Positions 8,327 to 16,900 of a stretch of DNA of 64,000 nt are shown here, in pieces. A program made the translations under genes and the position numbers. The stretch is taken from positions 1 to 64,000 of the forward strand of contig JAFXZW010000021.1 of assembly GCA_017541035.1 (NCBI GenBank), written 5' to 3'. Positions within the stretch are counted from its first letter, which is position 1, and every line of letters starts with the position of its first letter. The notes beneath the pieces are model-generated. The model was not told where the DNA came from. It made no database searches and saw nothing but the letters and a program-made list of their open reading frames with translations. The DNA comes from Eubacterium sp. (GTDB lineage: Bacteria > Bacillota > Clostridia > Lachnospirales > Lachnospiraceae).

Positions 8327-8420
8327 CACGTACCCTTCCATTCGATCACGAACCTTCCGCGCTTTGCGCGAAAGCCGTGCCTTCGGCTCTTATGTTCGTA
8401 ATGAATGGAAAGGTCCCTTT
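8327..8420. repeat. Nested-hairpin cluster related to the insert in the glmS ribozyme
   Basis: An outer inverted repeat (TTCCATTCGATCACGAAC at about 8336-8353 against GTTCGTAATGAATGGAA at about 8394-8410) encloses two small hairpins: CGCGC-TTT-GCGCG and GCCG-TGCCTT-CGGC. Bases 8354-8395 match 29921-29962 at about three quarters of positions, and in the first stem a G-C pair here is an A-T pair there on both arms. No coding function seen. It lies between the pgi stop and the THUMP methyltransferase start. Confidence 0.6.
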
Positions 8421-8450
8421 CTATTTCAAATAGGTCTTTCCGTGTATCGG

Positions 8451-8484
8451 AGGAGGCGGATGTACATACATCCGCCTCCTCCGG
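8451..8484. repeat. Perfect 16-bp inverted repeat with a 2-nt centre
   Basis: Arms GGAGGAGGCGGATGTA and TACATCCGCCTCCTCC are perfectly complementary around CA. It lies about 60 bp past the pgi stop. There is no T-run on either side, so it is not a standard terminator, though such a GC-rich hairpin could still halt polymerase or protect a 3' end. Confidence 0.75.
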
Positions 8485-8543
8485 TGATGCCGGGATACCC
8501 CGGCGGTTCAGGCAGCTGCGGACCCGCCGCACTGCCGTATTTC

Positions 8544-9899
8544 CTACTGATTCAGACGAGCTCTAAGTTCTGCCGTCTTCTCTTCATAACCGGGACGGCC
8601 GAGAAGAGCAAACATGTTCTTCTTATAGCTCTCCACGCCCGGCTGATTGAAGGGATTCACTCCCAGCACATAACCGCTTACCCCGCAGGCAAACTCGAAT
8701 TTGTAGAAAAGTTCGCCCAGAGAAAGCTCATCAATAGCATCCATATCGATCCGGATATTCGGAACGCCGCCATCCACATGAGCCAGGATCGTACCGTTCA
8801 TGGCACATTTGTTGATGAAGTCCACAGTCTTTCCTGCCAGGTAGTTGAGGCCGTCCAGATCCGTTTCCTCCAGCTCCATGGTCACGGTCTTCTTCGGATT
8901 CAGAACATTGATAAAGGTTTCAAAATGATTCTTGGTACCTTCCTGGATAAACTGACCCAGAGAATGCAGATCCGTTGTAAAATCAACTCCTGCCGGGAAG
9001 ATACCCTTTCCGTCTTTTCCTTCGCTCTCACCATAAAGCTGCTTCCACCACTCGGTTACATAGTGAAGTGCGGGTTCGAAATTGCCGAGGATCTCCATTC
9101 CCAGACCTTTTTCATGCAGTACATTCCGCACCGCGGCATATTTCAGCGCATCATTTTCATCAAAGGACTTCTCCAGACAGTAGGCGCGTCCATTTTGTGC
9201 ACCCTCCATCAGCTTGTCAAGATCAGCACCGGAAGCTGCGATGGGAAGCAGTCCGACAGCTGTAAGTACGGAAAAACGTCCCCCGACGTCATCCGGTACC
9301 ACGAAGGTCTCATAACCCTCGGAATTCGAAAGGGTTTTCAACGCGCCCTTTTCCTTGTCCGTGGTTGCGTAGATCCTCTTGGCAGCCTCTGCCTTTCCGT
9401 ATTTCCGCTCCAGCATCTGCTTGAAGATCCGAAAAGCGACGGAGCACTCAGTGGTGGTTCCGGACTTGGAGATTACATTTACGGAGAAATCACGATCACC
9501 GATCACATCACAGAGCTCACTGATATACGTGCTGGAAATGTTATTTCCGCAATAATAAATCTCCGGTGTCTTCCGGATGCTTTTATCCACCATGTTGTAG
9601 AAGGAATGACGCAAAGCTTCGATAGCTGCACGCGCACCCAGATAGGAACCGCCGATACCGATCACCAGAAGCACATCCGAATCACTCTGGATCTTCTTTG
9701 CCGCAGCTTTGATCCGGGCAAATTCCTCTTTATCATAATCCACCGGAAGATCGATCCATCCAAGGAAATCATTCCCGGCACCGGTTCTCTCTACCAGCGT
9801 ATTTCTTGCTGCAATCACCCGATCCTTCATTGCCTCCACATCCTTGTCGGATGCCAGAATGGCTGTGTTCTTGAAATCAAATGAAATCTTCTGTACCAT
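8544..9899 (-). CDS. pgi: Glucose-6-phosphate isomerase
   Basis: 451 residues, the length of the shorter Firmicutes Pgi proteins. The signatures [13 protein letters not shown] (sugar-phosphate binding), [10 protein letters not shown] (phosphate loop), the [14 protein letters not shown] block and the C-terminal [14 protein letters not shown] are intact. It interconverts glucose-6-phosphate and fructose-6-phosphate in the cytosol; fructose-6-phosphate is also the substrate of GlmS, encoded 20 kb away. ATG at 9899 with AGGAGGAG upstream. It is divergent from murG across a 328-bp region. Confidence 0.96.
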   Translation of the reverse strand: MVQKISFDFKNTAILASDKDVEAMKDRVIAARNTLVERTGAGNDFLGWIDLPVDYDKEEFARIKAAAKKIQSDSDVLLVIGIGGSYLGARAAIEALRHSFYNMVDKSIRKTPEIYYCGNNISSTYISELCDVIGDRDFSVNVISKSGTTTECSVAFRIFKQMLERKYGKAEAAKRIYATTDKEKGALKTLSNSEGYETFVVPDDVGGRFSVLTAVGLLPIAASGADLDKLMEGAQNGRAYCLEKSFDENDALKYAAVRNVLHEKGLGMEILGNFEPALHYVTEWWKQLYGESEGKDGKGIFPAGVDFTTDLHSLGQFIQEGTKNHFETFINVLNPKKTVTMELEETDLDGLNYLAGKTVDFINKCAMNGTILAHVDGGVPNIRIDMDAIDELSLGELFYKFEFACGVSGYVLGVNPFNQPGVESYKKNMFALLGRPGYEEKTAELRARLNQ

Positions 9900-10227
9900 G
9901 ACTTACTCCTCCTGATTCTTTAATCCGTCCCATGCCGGAAAAATGTTACGTAATGATATGCGGATCATCGCGACGCTACTATGATAACAAATTTTCCTTC
10001 TTCTTTCAATGCCTGATTGCAACTATTCAGCTTCTCTTTTATTTTGATCCTCCGTGTGTTAGAATACAGGAAGAATCATTCCCGATTGATCGCATCTTCG
10101 TATTCGGCGGGTCAAGTAAGGTCTCGTGCGATTGTGCAAGCGCATCGCACAGACCTTTTGACCCTATCATCATATACAAGAGTTGCCCGACAAATTGGCA
10201 ACTCATATACAATATGGAGGTATAAAA
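9900..10227. other. Divergent pgi/murG intergenic region
   Basis: No gene supported. It holds a palindromic element (10108-10175) and, close to murG, an 8-bp hairpin GAGTTGCC/GGCAACTC (about 10180-10203) in the murG leader. No promoter for either gene is clear enough to call. Confidence 0.6.
10108..10175. repeat. Palindromic dispersed element, copy A
   Basis: GGGTCAA and TTGACCC arms enclose GGTCT/AGACC and GTGCGAT/ATCGCAC, so almost the whole element folds into one hairpin. Bases 10134-10175 match 44878-44919 at 40 of 42 positions. Located upstream of murG. Confidence 0.8.
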
Positions 10228-11295
10228 ATGTCCAAGACACTTGTTATGACCGGAGGAGGAACCGCCGGACACGTGACCCCGAATATCGCCATGCTCCCCC
10301 GTCTTAGGGAGATGGGTTACAAAATATCCTATATCGGCACATATGACGGTATCGAAAAGAAGCTGATCGAGGCAGAGGGAATACCTTATTACGGCATTTC
10401 CTCCGGGAAACTCAGAAGGTACTTCAGCATGAAGAACTTCAGTGATCCCTTCCGTGTAATCAAGGGCTTCCGGCAGGCAAAAAAACTGATGAAACAGCTG
10501 CGTCCCGATGTCGTCTTTTCCAAGGGTGGCTTTGTCAGTGTTCCTGTTGTCATGGCCGCGGCTAAAAAGAAAATACCTGTGGTGATCCACGAATCGGACA
10601 TGACTCCCGGTCTGGCAAACAAGCTGGCTCTGCCAAAAGCATCCCGTGTCTGCTGCAATTTTCCCGAGACCGCATCCACATTTCCGGAAGGTGTTGCCAC
10701 CGTAACAGGAACGCCCATCCGGGAGGAGCTGTACCATGGAGACGCGGAAAAAGGGCGTATGTTTTGCCGTTTCACGGATAACCGCCCCACCATTCTGGTA
10801 ATGGGCGGAAGCACCGGCAGTGCCGCTGTCAATGCATGTATAAGGGATGCCCTTCCGGAGCTTCTTAAGGATTATAATGTCGTTCATTTGGCCGGCGAAG
10901 GAAAAACCGACCCATCCTATGACGGAAGGGCCGGTTACGCGCAGTTTGCCTATGTAAAGGAACAGCTGCCGGATGTCTTTGCTCTGGCAGATCTGGTAAT
11001 CTCCCGGGCCGGCGCCAATGCCATCTGCGAACTTCTGGCTCTCCGGAAGCCGAATATCCTGATTCCGCTTTCTCTTGCCCAGAGCCGGGGGGACCAGATC
11101 CTTAACGCACGCTCCTTTGAAAAAAGCGGGTACAGCAAGGTGATTGAGGAAGAAAACCTGAATAAGGATACTCTCCTTTCCGCCGTAAGGGAAGTCTCCG
11201 AAAACCGTGAGGATTATATCCGGAAAATGGCAGGAAATGAAGAAAAGGATTCCATTACGATCATTACGGAGATTATTGATTCGCTGGTGAAATGA
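10228..11295 (+). CDS. murG: UDP-N-acetylglucosamine--undecaprenyl-PP-MurNAc-pentapeptide GlcNAc transferase
   Basis: 355 residues from the ATG at 10228, which has GGAGG 7 bases upstream; an earlier in-frame ATG at 10183 lies inside the leader hairpin and lacks a site. Glycine-rich loop GGGTAGHVTPNIA at the N-terminus, IHESDMTPGLANKLA, VMGGSTGSAAVN (second Gly-rich loop) and the donor-binding ISRAGANAICELLALRKPNILIP are all recognisable. MurG is a GT28 enzyme on the inner face of the membrane that converts lipid I to lipid II. Usually murG sits in a dcw cluster; here it stands alone. Confidence 0.95.
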   Translation: MSKTLVMTGGGTAGHVTPNIAMLPRLREMGYKISYIGTYDGIEKKLIEAEGIPYYGISSGKLRRYFSMKNFSDPFRVIKGFRQAKKLMKQLRPDVVFSKGGFVSVPVVMAAAKKKIPVVIHESDMTPGLANKLALPKASRVCCNFPETASTFPEGVATVTGTPIREELYHGDAEKGRMFCRFTDNRPTILVMGGSTGSAAVNACIRDALPELLKDYNVVHLAGEGKTDPSYDGRAGYAQFAYVKEQLPDVFALADLVISRAGANAICELLALRKPNILIPLSLAQSRGDQILNARSFEKSGYSKVIEEENLNKDTLLSAVREVSENREDYIRKMAGNEEKDSITIITEIIDSLVK

Positions 11296-11310
11296 AATAA
11301 ACGTGCGCCC

Positions 11311-11350
11311 ATCAAAAAGGACAGACCTTTGTTGGTCTGTCCTTTTTGAT
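11311..11350. terminator. Bidirectional terminator between murG and the convergent small gene
   Basis: A perfect 17-bp inverted repeat, ATCAAAAAGGACAGACC with its complement, around a TTTGTT loop. The A/T arm ends give a U-run for both strands, fitting the convergent genes on either side. Confidence 0.92.
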
Positions 11351-11364
11351 CTGAAATATATAAA

Positions 11365-11937
11365 TTATTTGCTCTCGGTAGCTGCCTCTTTAGCTGCCTC
11401 AGCCTCGGCATTAGCTTTATTACCGGTCGCTTTGCTTACAAGATTTCCAAGACATTGCTTCTTGTAGAAATCATTCTGAGAAGTTTCATCAATGGTCACA
11501 CCATAGGATGTCACCACAATTTCAGGAGTCTGACCGACCTTACGGTTGGCAAAAAACGAGATATCGATAGCAGCCTGTGACATATTTACATTGTTATCCT
11601 GTCCATTCTCGTGTGCCATAGAAAGATCTACGTCATATACATAAGCATGAACCTCATAGCTTCCGCTCTTCTTATCTTCACCCACATCGGAATACTCAAT
11701 CACCCAGGAACCATGCTTACCCGCATACTCAATCATATCACCGAAAGTCATCTCTGATCCGGGAACCTTAATTCCTTTAATGTAGGTAACAACTTCATAT
11801 TCATCCTTCTTCAGCCAGCTCTGAACCTTCTCCTGTAACGGATGCTTGATCGTTCCGGGGAGGATAAAGTATACTCCGACTAACGCCGCAATACCCAAGA
11901 TGATACCGATAACGACCCGTACTATTCGATTTCCCAT
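11365..11937 (-). CDS. Uncharacterised membrane-anchored protein
   Basis: 190 residues that I cannot place in a family. Residues 5-27 form one transmembrane helix, so the rest is probably extracytoplasmic. A folded region of alternating hydrophobic strands (about 45-160) includes SYEVHAYVYDVDLS and EIVVTSYGVTIDE. The last 20 residues are Ala/Glu/Lys-rich (NAEAEAAKEAATESK) and look disordered. ATG start with GGAGAGAG upstream. It is probably co-transcribed with the HD-domain gene 61 bp upstream. Confidence 0.6.
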   Translation of the reverse strand: MGNRIVRVVIGIILGIAALVGVYFILPGTIKHPLQEKVQSWLKKDEYEVVTYIKGIKVPGSEMTFGDMIEYAGKHGSWVIEYSDVGEDKKSGSYEVHAYVYDVDLSMAHENGQDNNVNMSQAAIDISFFANRKVGQTPEIVVTSYGVTIDETSQNDFYKKQCLGNLVSKATGNKANAEAEAAKEAATESK

Positions 11938-11998
11938 TTTTCTCTCTCCTTTGCCTGCTAGGTCTGCGGTCTACGGATACCTGCAGCCCTGACAATAG

Positions 11999-12589
11999 TT
12001 AAAACAGTTCCTTCTCCAGCTGATAGATGAAAGCCTCAATCGCCTGCATCCTTTTTGTATACTCGGCGCGGCCGGCATCGGTCTTGCAGCGCCGGATCTT
12101 CGGCTTATTTGTCCTGTAGTACTCCTTGATCTTATAGTAGGCCCGCTTATAGCTTGCTTCGTCCTCCAAAGCTGTAGCCATGCAATCCCACATAACACCA
12201 ATAGCTCCTATCTCATCCAGCAGATCAGCATCCATAACGATCTTGCATTCCAGAGACAGTTCCTTTTCCGTATCCTTATCGGCGTGCAGGAGAATGATTT
12301 CTCCAACTCTTCGGATAGTCTCGGGATCGATCTCAATGGAATCCAAATACTCGACGGCCATTTCCGCACTGACTTCCTCATATGGACGGCCTTCCTCCCA
12401 GCCCACATCGTGGAGAAGTGCCGAAAGAACGATCACGTCCAGGTCCCCGCCCAGCTTTGCCTGCAAACGGATGGCCCAGCGATACACGCGCATCGTATGC
12501 TCAAACCGGCTGCGGAAGGGATACGGATTCGGGCGAGTGCTCTCCGCCGTCTTTTTTTTCACATATTCAATTACCTCTGCGTAGTTCAT
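11999..12589 (-). CDS. HD-domain phosphohydrolase
   Basis: 196 residues. The HD metal-binding set is visible: His in RFEHTMRVYRWA (about residue 30), the HD doublet in VLSALLHDVGWEEG (about 57-62), and later ILLHADKD and KIVMDADLLDEIGAIG, the last providing the final Asp. Similar small HD proteins hydrolyse nucleotides or phosphate esters; the substrate is not predictable. The MDADLLDEIGAIGVM segment is characteristic of YedJ/YpgQ-like hydrolases. ATG at 12589. Confidence 0.82.
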   Translation of the reverse strand: MNYAEVIEYVKKKTAESTRPNPYPFRSRFEHTMRVYRWAIRLQAKLGGDLDVIVLSALLHDVGWEEGRPYEEVSAEMAVEYLDSIEIDPETIRRVGEIILLHADKDTEKELSLECKIVMDADLLDEIGAIGVMWDCMATALEDEASYKRAYYKIKEYYRTNKPKIRRCKTDAGRAEYTKRMQAIEAFIYQLEKELF

Positions 12590-12750
12590 ATGTTGTCAGC
12601 CCCTCATTTTTCTCCGGTTTCAGATACACCCCTATCTTTGGTATCATACCACTTTTTGCGACAAATGACTACCCTTTTTTATGATTCTGCATTATTTTCT
12701 GAAAAAAGGCAGGATGGGTGATTTCCCTCCTACCTCGTTCTTTGTCTTTA

Positions 12751-13014
12751 GCCGCGCGGTCAGCTTTGAAAGGCAACCATGACCGTTACCGAAACAGCCA
12801 GCTCAGTCCAGGCTGCCTCACGGCACACAGGTAGTTCCGCTTAGTGCTGCTTTGTTCCCAACCTGACACGGTTCACAGAATCCTGTTGCGTAAGACCCAA
12901 ACATCAACGCCGCTTATCCCGGGCAGCATCACAGAATACGATCCGGGGCTGACCATCACCCCTGCTGTAGCGGATTGCAGGTACAGGGCACCGCTATCTC
13001 CCCGGCTGCGCGGT
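12751..13014 (-). ncRNA. ffs: Signal recognition particle RNA, large Bacillus/Clostridia type
   Basis: Read on the minus strand, the about 264-nt RNA has the landmarks of the large (Alu plus S domain) bacterial SRP RNA: GGTGCCCTGTACCTGCAATC near the 5' end, GTTGATGTTTGGGTC, and the S-domain GTCAGGTTGGGAACAAAGCAGC, which holds the Ffh-binding loop. The termini CCGCGC and GCGCGG pair. The S-domain tetraloop region reads GGGAACAAAGCAGC, a variant of the usual GGAAGGAAGCAGC. It sits next to tadA, a neighbourhood shared with Bacillus. It directs ribosomes making membrane or secreted proteins to the membrane with Ffh/FtsY. Ends are estimated from the promoter and the terminal pairing. Confidence 0.93.
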
Positions 13015-13020
13015 GAGAAT

Positions 13021-13049
13021 AGTATAGCGAAATGTCCCGCTCCCGTCAA
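13021..13049 (-). promoter_or_regulatory. Promoter of the SRP RNA gene
   Basis: Minus strand TTGACG (13049-13044), 17-base spacer, TATACT (13026-13021). Initiation about 7 bases downstream fits the 5' end deduced from terminal pairing of the RNA. Confidence 0.85.
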
Positions 13050-13106
13050 GCGGTTTTCTTTTCCCCGCCATTTCGCTCCTCCCGGGGGCCGTTTTCCTAC
13101 TAAAAG

Positions 13107-13595
13107 TCACAGCAGTTCCTTATTCCCGGTTGTCCCCTTCTCTGCCCGAAGCCGGGCAAAGAAATTGTGCAGCAGAACGGCTGATCTCTCCTGCAGTACT
13201 CCGCGGATCACCTCGGCTCTATGGTTAAAGCGATCGTCTTCCAGAAGATTGTACAGGGAACCCGCACACCCTGCCTTGGGGTTCATGCTGCCGATCACCA
13301 CGCGGGGGATCCGGGCCTGAACAATAGCTCCCGCACACATCTGGCAGGGTTCCAGTGTAATGTAGATCGTAGTTTCTTCCAGGCGCCAGTCTCCCAGATA
13401 ATCCGCAGCTTCACGAATTGCCAGAAGCTCAGCATGTGCAAGTACGCTGTGCTCCTGATTTCGGCGGTTATATCCTCTTCCGATGATTTTTCCATCATGA
13501 ACAATGACGCAGCCGATGGGAACATCCCCGCCTTCCGAAGCCTTTTCTGCCAGAAGGAGAGCCTCCTCCATATATTTTTCATCTGATTCTTCCAT
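13107..13595 (-). CDS. tadA: tRNA adenosine(34) deaminase TadA
   Basis: About 162 residues from ATG 13595, which follows an AGGTGA site; a longer start at 13625 has no clear site. The zinc and catalytic residues of the cytidine-deaminase fold are intact: HAELLAI (His and Glu) and EPCQMCAGAI (two Cys). It converts A34 to inosine in tRNA-Arg, allowing decoding of CGN codons. It lies just downstream in coordinates of the SRP RNA gene, a conserved neighbourhood in low-GC Gram-positives. Confidence 0.94.
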   Translation of the reverse strand: MEESDEKYMEEALLLAEKASEGGDVPIGCVIVHDGKIIGRGYNRRNQEHSVLAHAELLAIREAADYLGDWRLEETTIYITLEPCQMCAGAIVQARIPRVVIGSMNPKAGCAGSLYNLLEDDRFNHRAEVIRGVLQERSAVLLHNFFARLRAEKGTTGNKELL

Positions 13596-13775
13596 AGTCA
13601 CCTGATTCAATCCTTCCCGGTACATCCATGCAGGATCTGCATCTTTACATCCTGTCAGTACTCAGGATAACACCGCTTACTGGGGATCTCCCTCTGCATT
13701 ATCATTTTCAGCAGCTCTTCCGGACTGGTATTCGGTTATCCCCGGCTAAAGCTTCTCAAATGGTAAACTTCTTCA

Positions 13776-14639
13776 CTACTCCTCATGAAGCAGATCAGCC
13801 AGTTCGGCAAATTGTTCCAACGACAGAGTTTCTCCCCGGACTGTGGGAGATAAATTCATTTTCCGCAGGACTTCTTCAATCTGCTCCCGTTCAAGTCCGA
13901 GATCCGACGCGTTACGCAAACTGTTGACCAGCGTTTTTCTTCTTTCCTGAAAAGAAGCCCTGATGACCCGGAACATGAATTTTGCATCCCTTGTTTCCAC
14001 CGGCGGACACGTCCTTTTGGTAAGCCGGATTACGGCCGATCCAACCGCCGGACGGGGCATGAAGCAGTTGGGCGGAACATTTGCCGCAAGATAGGTCTCC
14101 GCGTAATACTGGACCGCCAGCGACAGCGCCCCGTATATCTTGCTTCCGGGTCCTGCGTCCATCCTTTCAGCCACTTCCTTCTGCACCATGACCGTAATGG
14201 AATCTGCGGGAACGCCGCCTTCCAGAAGGCCCATAATAATGGGTGTGGTGATGTAATACGGGAGATTCGCCACGATCTTGCAGTTTTTTCCCTTCCCGAT
14301 CATCTGTGGGATGTCGCATTGTAAAATGTCCTGATGAACAACGGTTACATTTTCATATTCACTTAACGTATCGGCCAGGATAGGGATAAGCGTTTCATCA
14401 ATCTCAACCGCATACACCTGACCTGCCGTTTCTGCCAGATACTGGGTGAGTGTTCCGATACCCGGCCCGATCTCCACCACGATATCCTCCCGGGTAATCT
14501 CCGCCGCCCGCAGGATCTTCCGTATTACGTGGGGGTCCACAAGAAAATTCTGACCGTAACGTTTTCGAAAATGAAATCCGTATTGATTGATGGTGCGGAT
14601 CGTCACCTGCGGATTACTGAGTTTATCCTTATCGTCCAT
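13776..14639 (-). CDS. rsmA: 16S rRNA (A1518/A1519-N6,N6)-dimethyltransferase
   Basis: 287 residues from ATG 14639, preceded by CAGGAG at good spacing; a GTG at 14681 would give 14 extra residues. The N-terminal RYGQNFLVDPHVI motif, VVEIGPGIGTLTQYLAE (SAM site), and NLPYYITTPIIM (catalytic NLPY) are diagnostic of KsgA/RsmA. It dimethylates two adenines of the 3' helix of 16S rRNA during late 30S assembly. In many Firmicutes the order is tatD-rnmV-rsmA; here tatD is adjacent and no rnmV is present in the 114-bp gap. Confidence 0.95.
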   Translation of the reverse strand: MDDKDKLSNPQVTIRTINQYGFHFRKRYGQNFLVDPHVIRKILRAAEITREDIVVEIGPGIGTLTQYLAETAGQVYAVEIDETLIPILADTLSEYENVTVVHQDILQCDIPQMIGKGKNCKIVANLPYYITTPIIMGLLEGGVPADSITVMVQKEVAERMDAGPGSKIYGALSLAVQYYAETYLAANVPPNCFMPRPAVGSAVIRLTKRTCPPVETRDAKFMFRVIRASFQERRKTLVNSLRNASDLGLEREQIEEVLRKMNLSPTVRGETLSLEQFAELADLLHEE

Positions 14640-14753
14640 TTCCTGCTCCTGAATCATTTTCTGCATTTGTCCAATAACCACACCACCACAGAAATCCTGC
14701 CCTTTTCATTCCGTGTCGTAACCGGTGTATAACGCGGCGTGACTTACTCTCTT

Positions 14754-15527
14754 CTATGGCTTCACCCGATAAAGCCTGCAGGCATTTTCCCAGGTGACCT
14801 CACACACCTCTTCCAATGAAATACCCTTCAACTGAGCGATCTCCTCCGCAATCTGCGGCAAAGCGCAGGAATCATTTCTCTCTCCTCTGTGTCCCTCCGG
14901 AGGAAGATAAGGGGCATCCGTTTCCAGAACCAGCCGAGACAGAGGAATCCTCCTGACAGTTTCCCGAAGTTTTTTTGCATTGGGACGTGTCACCACGCCG
15001 CCGACTCCCAGCAGAAACCCCATCTTCACAAATTCTTCCGCCATCTCGGGACTGTAGGAGAAACAGTGGATCACTCCTTTTTCGGCTTTCTGTTCTTTCA
15101 GAATCTCCACCGTATCCTGCGCCGCTTCCCGGGAATGGATCACTACCGGAAGATCCTTTTCTTTTGCCAGATGCAGCTGCTCCCGAAAAAGCTTTTTCTG
15201 AAGCTCCTTTTCCGGTCCCTCCGGCCGATGATAATCCAATCCGACTTCTCCCAGGGCATCTGCCCTCTTCTGCGTAAACATCTCCAGGATCTCGAGTGCA
15301 TTCTCCGGAAGATCCGTGACATACAGCGGATGGATTCCCACAACTGCCAGATGTCCTTTTCCTTCTTCCGCCAGTTCCAAAGCACGCCGAGAGGAAGGAA
15401 GATCAAAGCCGATCACCGCATCCAGCTTCACACCGATCCGGCGGATTTTTTCTCTCACTGCCTCTCCATCCTCCGCAAACGCCGGATGGTTATAATGCGT
15501 GTGCGTATCGAAAAAAGTATGCCTCAC
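14754..15527 (-). CDS. tatD: TatD-family metal-dependent hydrolase (deoxyribonuclease)
   Basis: 257 residues, GTG start at 15527 with GGGAG upstream. TIM-barrel amidohydrolase motifs: FFDTHTHYN (HxH) at the N-terminus, ALGEVGLDYHRP (metal Glu), VIHSREA, GVIHCFSYSPEMA and VLETDAPYLPPEGHRG near the end. Family members are 3'-5' exonucleases implicated in DNA repair or RNA/DNA turnover. Gene order with rsmA is typical of Firmicutes. Confidence 0.92.
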   Translation of the reverse strand: MRHTFFDTHTHYNHPAFAEDGEAVREKIRRIGVKLDAVIGFDLPSSRRALELAEEGKGHLAVVGIHPLYVTDLPENALEILEMFTQKRADALGEVGLDYHRPEGPEKELQKKLFREQLHLAKEKDLPVVIHSREAAQDTVEILKEQKAEKGVIHCFSYSPEMAEEFVKMGFLLGVGGVVTRPNAKKLRETVRRIPLSRLVLETDAPYLPPEGHRGERNDSCALPQIAEEIAQLKGISLEEVCEVTWENACRLYRVKP

Positions 15528-15541
15528 TCCGATGATCTCCC

Positions 15542-15570
15542 TTGTATTTTTTCAACTTCTCCTCTATAAT
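15542..15570 (+). promoter_or_regulatory. Promoter for the aminotransferase gene
   Basis: TTGTAT (15542-15547), 17-base spacer, perfect TATAAT (15565-15570), about 65 bases before the GTG start at 15635. The -35 matches consensus at 3 of 6 positions. Confidence 0.6.
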
Positions 15571-15634
15571 GGGAAAATGCTGTAATAAAAAACAGTATAC
15601 CAAAACTCTCCATTGAAAGAAAGAGGATAAAAAA

Positions 15635-16822
15635 GTGATCAATACATTTTACAAAGAAATGACCGGAAAAGAATCCGTCATACGCCAGTTTTTTGATTAC
15701 AGCCGGAAACGTGCAGCGGAAATGGGGCCTGACAGTGTATTCAATTTCTCAATCGGTAATCCTTCCGTACCGGCTCCGGATTCCGTAACAAAAGCCATGG
15801 AGCAGCTGCTTCAGAATGAAGATCCCGTTACTCTTCACGGCTACAGCCCCACACTGGGACTTCCTTCCACGAAAAAAGCCATTGCCGAATCTCTGAACAG
15901 ACGCTTCGGCATGTCCTATACCCCTGAACTGATCTTCCCCACCTCGGGAGCAGCCGGGGCTCTTTCTCATGCCCTGCGGGCCGTCACGAAACCCGGAGAC
16001 ACGGTTCTTACCTTCGCTCCCTATTTCCCGGAGTACATTCCCTATGTAACAGGAACGGGGGCATCCCTTTCCGTGGTTCCCGCGGACCCGTCATCCTTCC
16101 AGATCAACTTCGAGAAGCTGGAAGAGATGCTTACCCCGGAAGTGGCAGCTGTTCTGATCAACTCACCGAACAACCCCTCCGGCATTGTTTATACCACAGC
16201 AACTATCCAGCGTCTGGCTAAGCTCCTTACAGAGAGGCAGGAGGCATACGGACATGAGATCTTCCTGATCACGGACGAGCCTTACCGGGAAATCGTATTT
16301 GAAGGAACCGATTCCCCCTTTGTATCCCGTTTCTATGATAATTCCATCTGCTGTTATTCCTTCAGCAAATCCCTGTCCCTTCCCGGCGAACGTATCGGAT
16401 ATCTGGCCGTGAATCCCCGGGCAAAGGATGCGGAGCTGATCGTCCCCATGTGCGGACAGATCTCCCGTTTTACGGGACATAACTGCCCCTCATCCCTGAT
16501 AATGCGGGCGATCGAAGGCGAACTGGACAACACCAGCGATCTCTCCATTTATGAAAAAAATGCAAATCTGCTTTACGAAGCACTGACAGCGATCGGGTAC
16601 TCCGTTGTCCGCCCCGGCGGAACCTTCTATATGTTCCCCCGGACGCCCAATGACGATGCAAATCTTTTCTGCTGGACCGGCGCAAAGGAACTTGGACTGA
16701 TCACGGTTCCCGGTGATTCCTTTGCCTGCCCCGGACATTTCCGGATCTCCTACTGCGTTCCCACGGAACAGATAGAAAAAGCCATCCCGCTCTTCCGGGA
16801 ACTCTACCGGCGGTTTGCATGA
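15635..16822 (+). CDS. Pyridoxal-phosphate aminotransferase, class I (aspartate aminotransferase-like)
   Basis: 395 residues, GTG start behind AAGAGGA. Fold-type I aminotransferase: Asn-rich INSPNNPSGIVYT (about 175-187), Asp-Glu-Pro in LITDEPYREIVF, and the PLP Lys in CYSFSKSLSLPGERIGYL (about 245-262). C-terminal FRISYCVP holds the substrate carboxylate-binding Arg. The first 35 residues (RQFFDYSRKRAAEMGPDSVFNFSIGNPSVPAP) are typical of a clostridial subgroup annotated as aspartate aminotransferases. The amino donor is not certain. It precedes malQ, which has its own promoter. Confidence 0.88.
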   Translation: MINTFYKEMTGKESVIRQFFDYSRKRAAEMGPDSVFNFSIGNPSVPAPDSVTKAMEQLLQNEDPVTLHGYSPTLGLPSTKKAIAESLNRRFGMSYTPELIFPTSGAAGALSHALRAVTKPGDTVLTFAPYFPEYIPYVTGTGASLSVVPADPSSFQINFEKLEEMLTPEVAAVLINSPNNPSGIVYTTATIQRLAKLLTERQEAYGHEIFLITDEPYREIVFEGTDSPFVSRFYDNSICCYSFSKSLSLPGERIGYLAVNPRAKDAELIVPMCGQISRFTGHNCPSSLIMRAIEGELDNTSDLSIYEKNANLLYEALTAIGYSVVRPGGTFYMFPRTPNDDANLFCWTGAKELGLITVPGDSFACPGHFRISYCVPTEQIEKAIPLFRELYRRFA

Positions 16823-16828
16823 CAGGTC

Positions 16829-16857
16829 TTGTCATTTAGTCTTTATTCCTTTATAAT
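16829..16857 (+). promoter_or_regulatory. Promoter for malQ
   Basis: TTGTCA (16829-16834), 17-base spacer, TATAAT (16852-16857). It starts 7 bp after the aminotransferase stop and about 44 bp before the malQ ATG. Confidence 0.75.
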
Positions 16858-16900
16858 AGAAAGGCTATGGTTACAATAAAACACATCGGAGGTTAACCCA

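Noticed and set aside
8265..9884. Plus-strand open frame of 539 codons opposite pgi
   Set aside because: It is the antisense shadow of pgi, which has complete signatures and a good start site.
12751..13014. Short open frames over the SRP RNA region
   Set aside because: The region matches the SRP RNA landmarks and has a dedicated promoter; no protein pattern is present.
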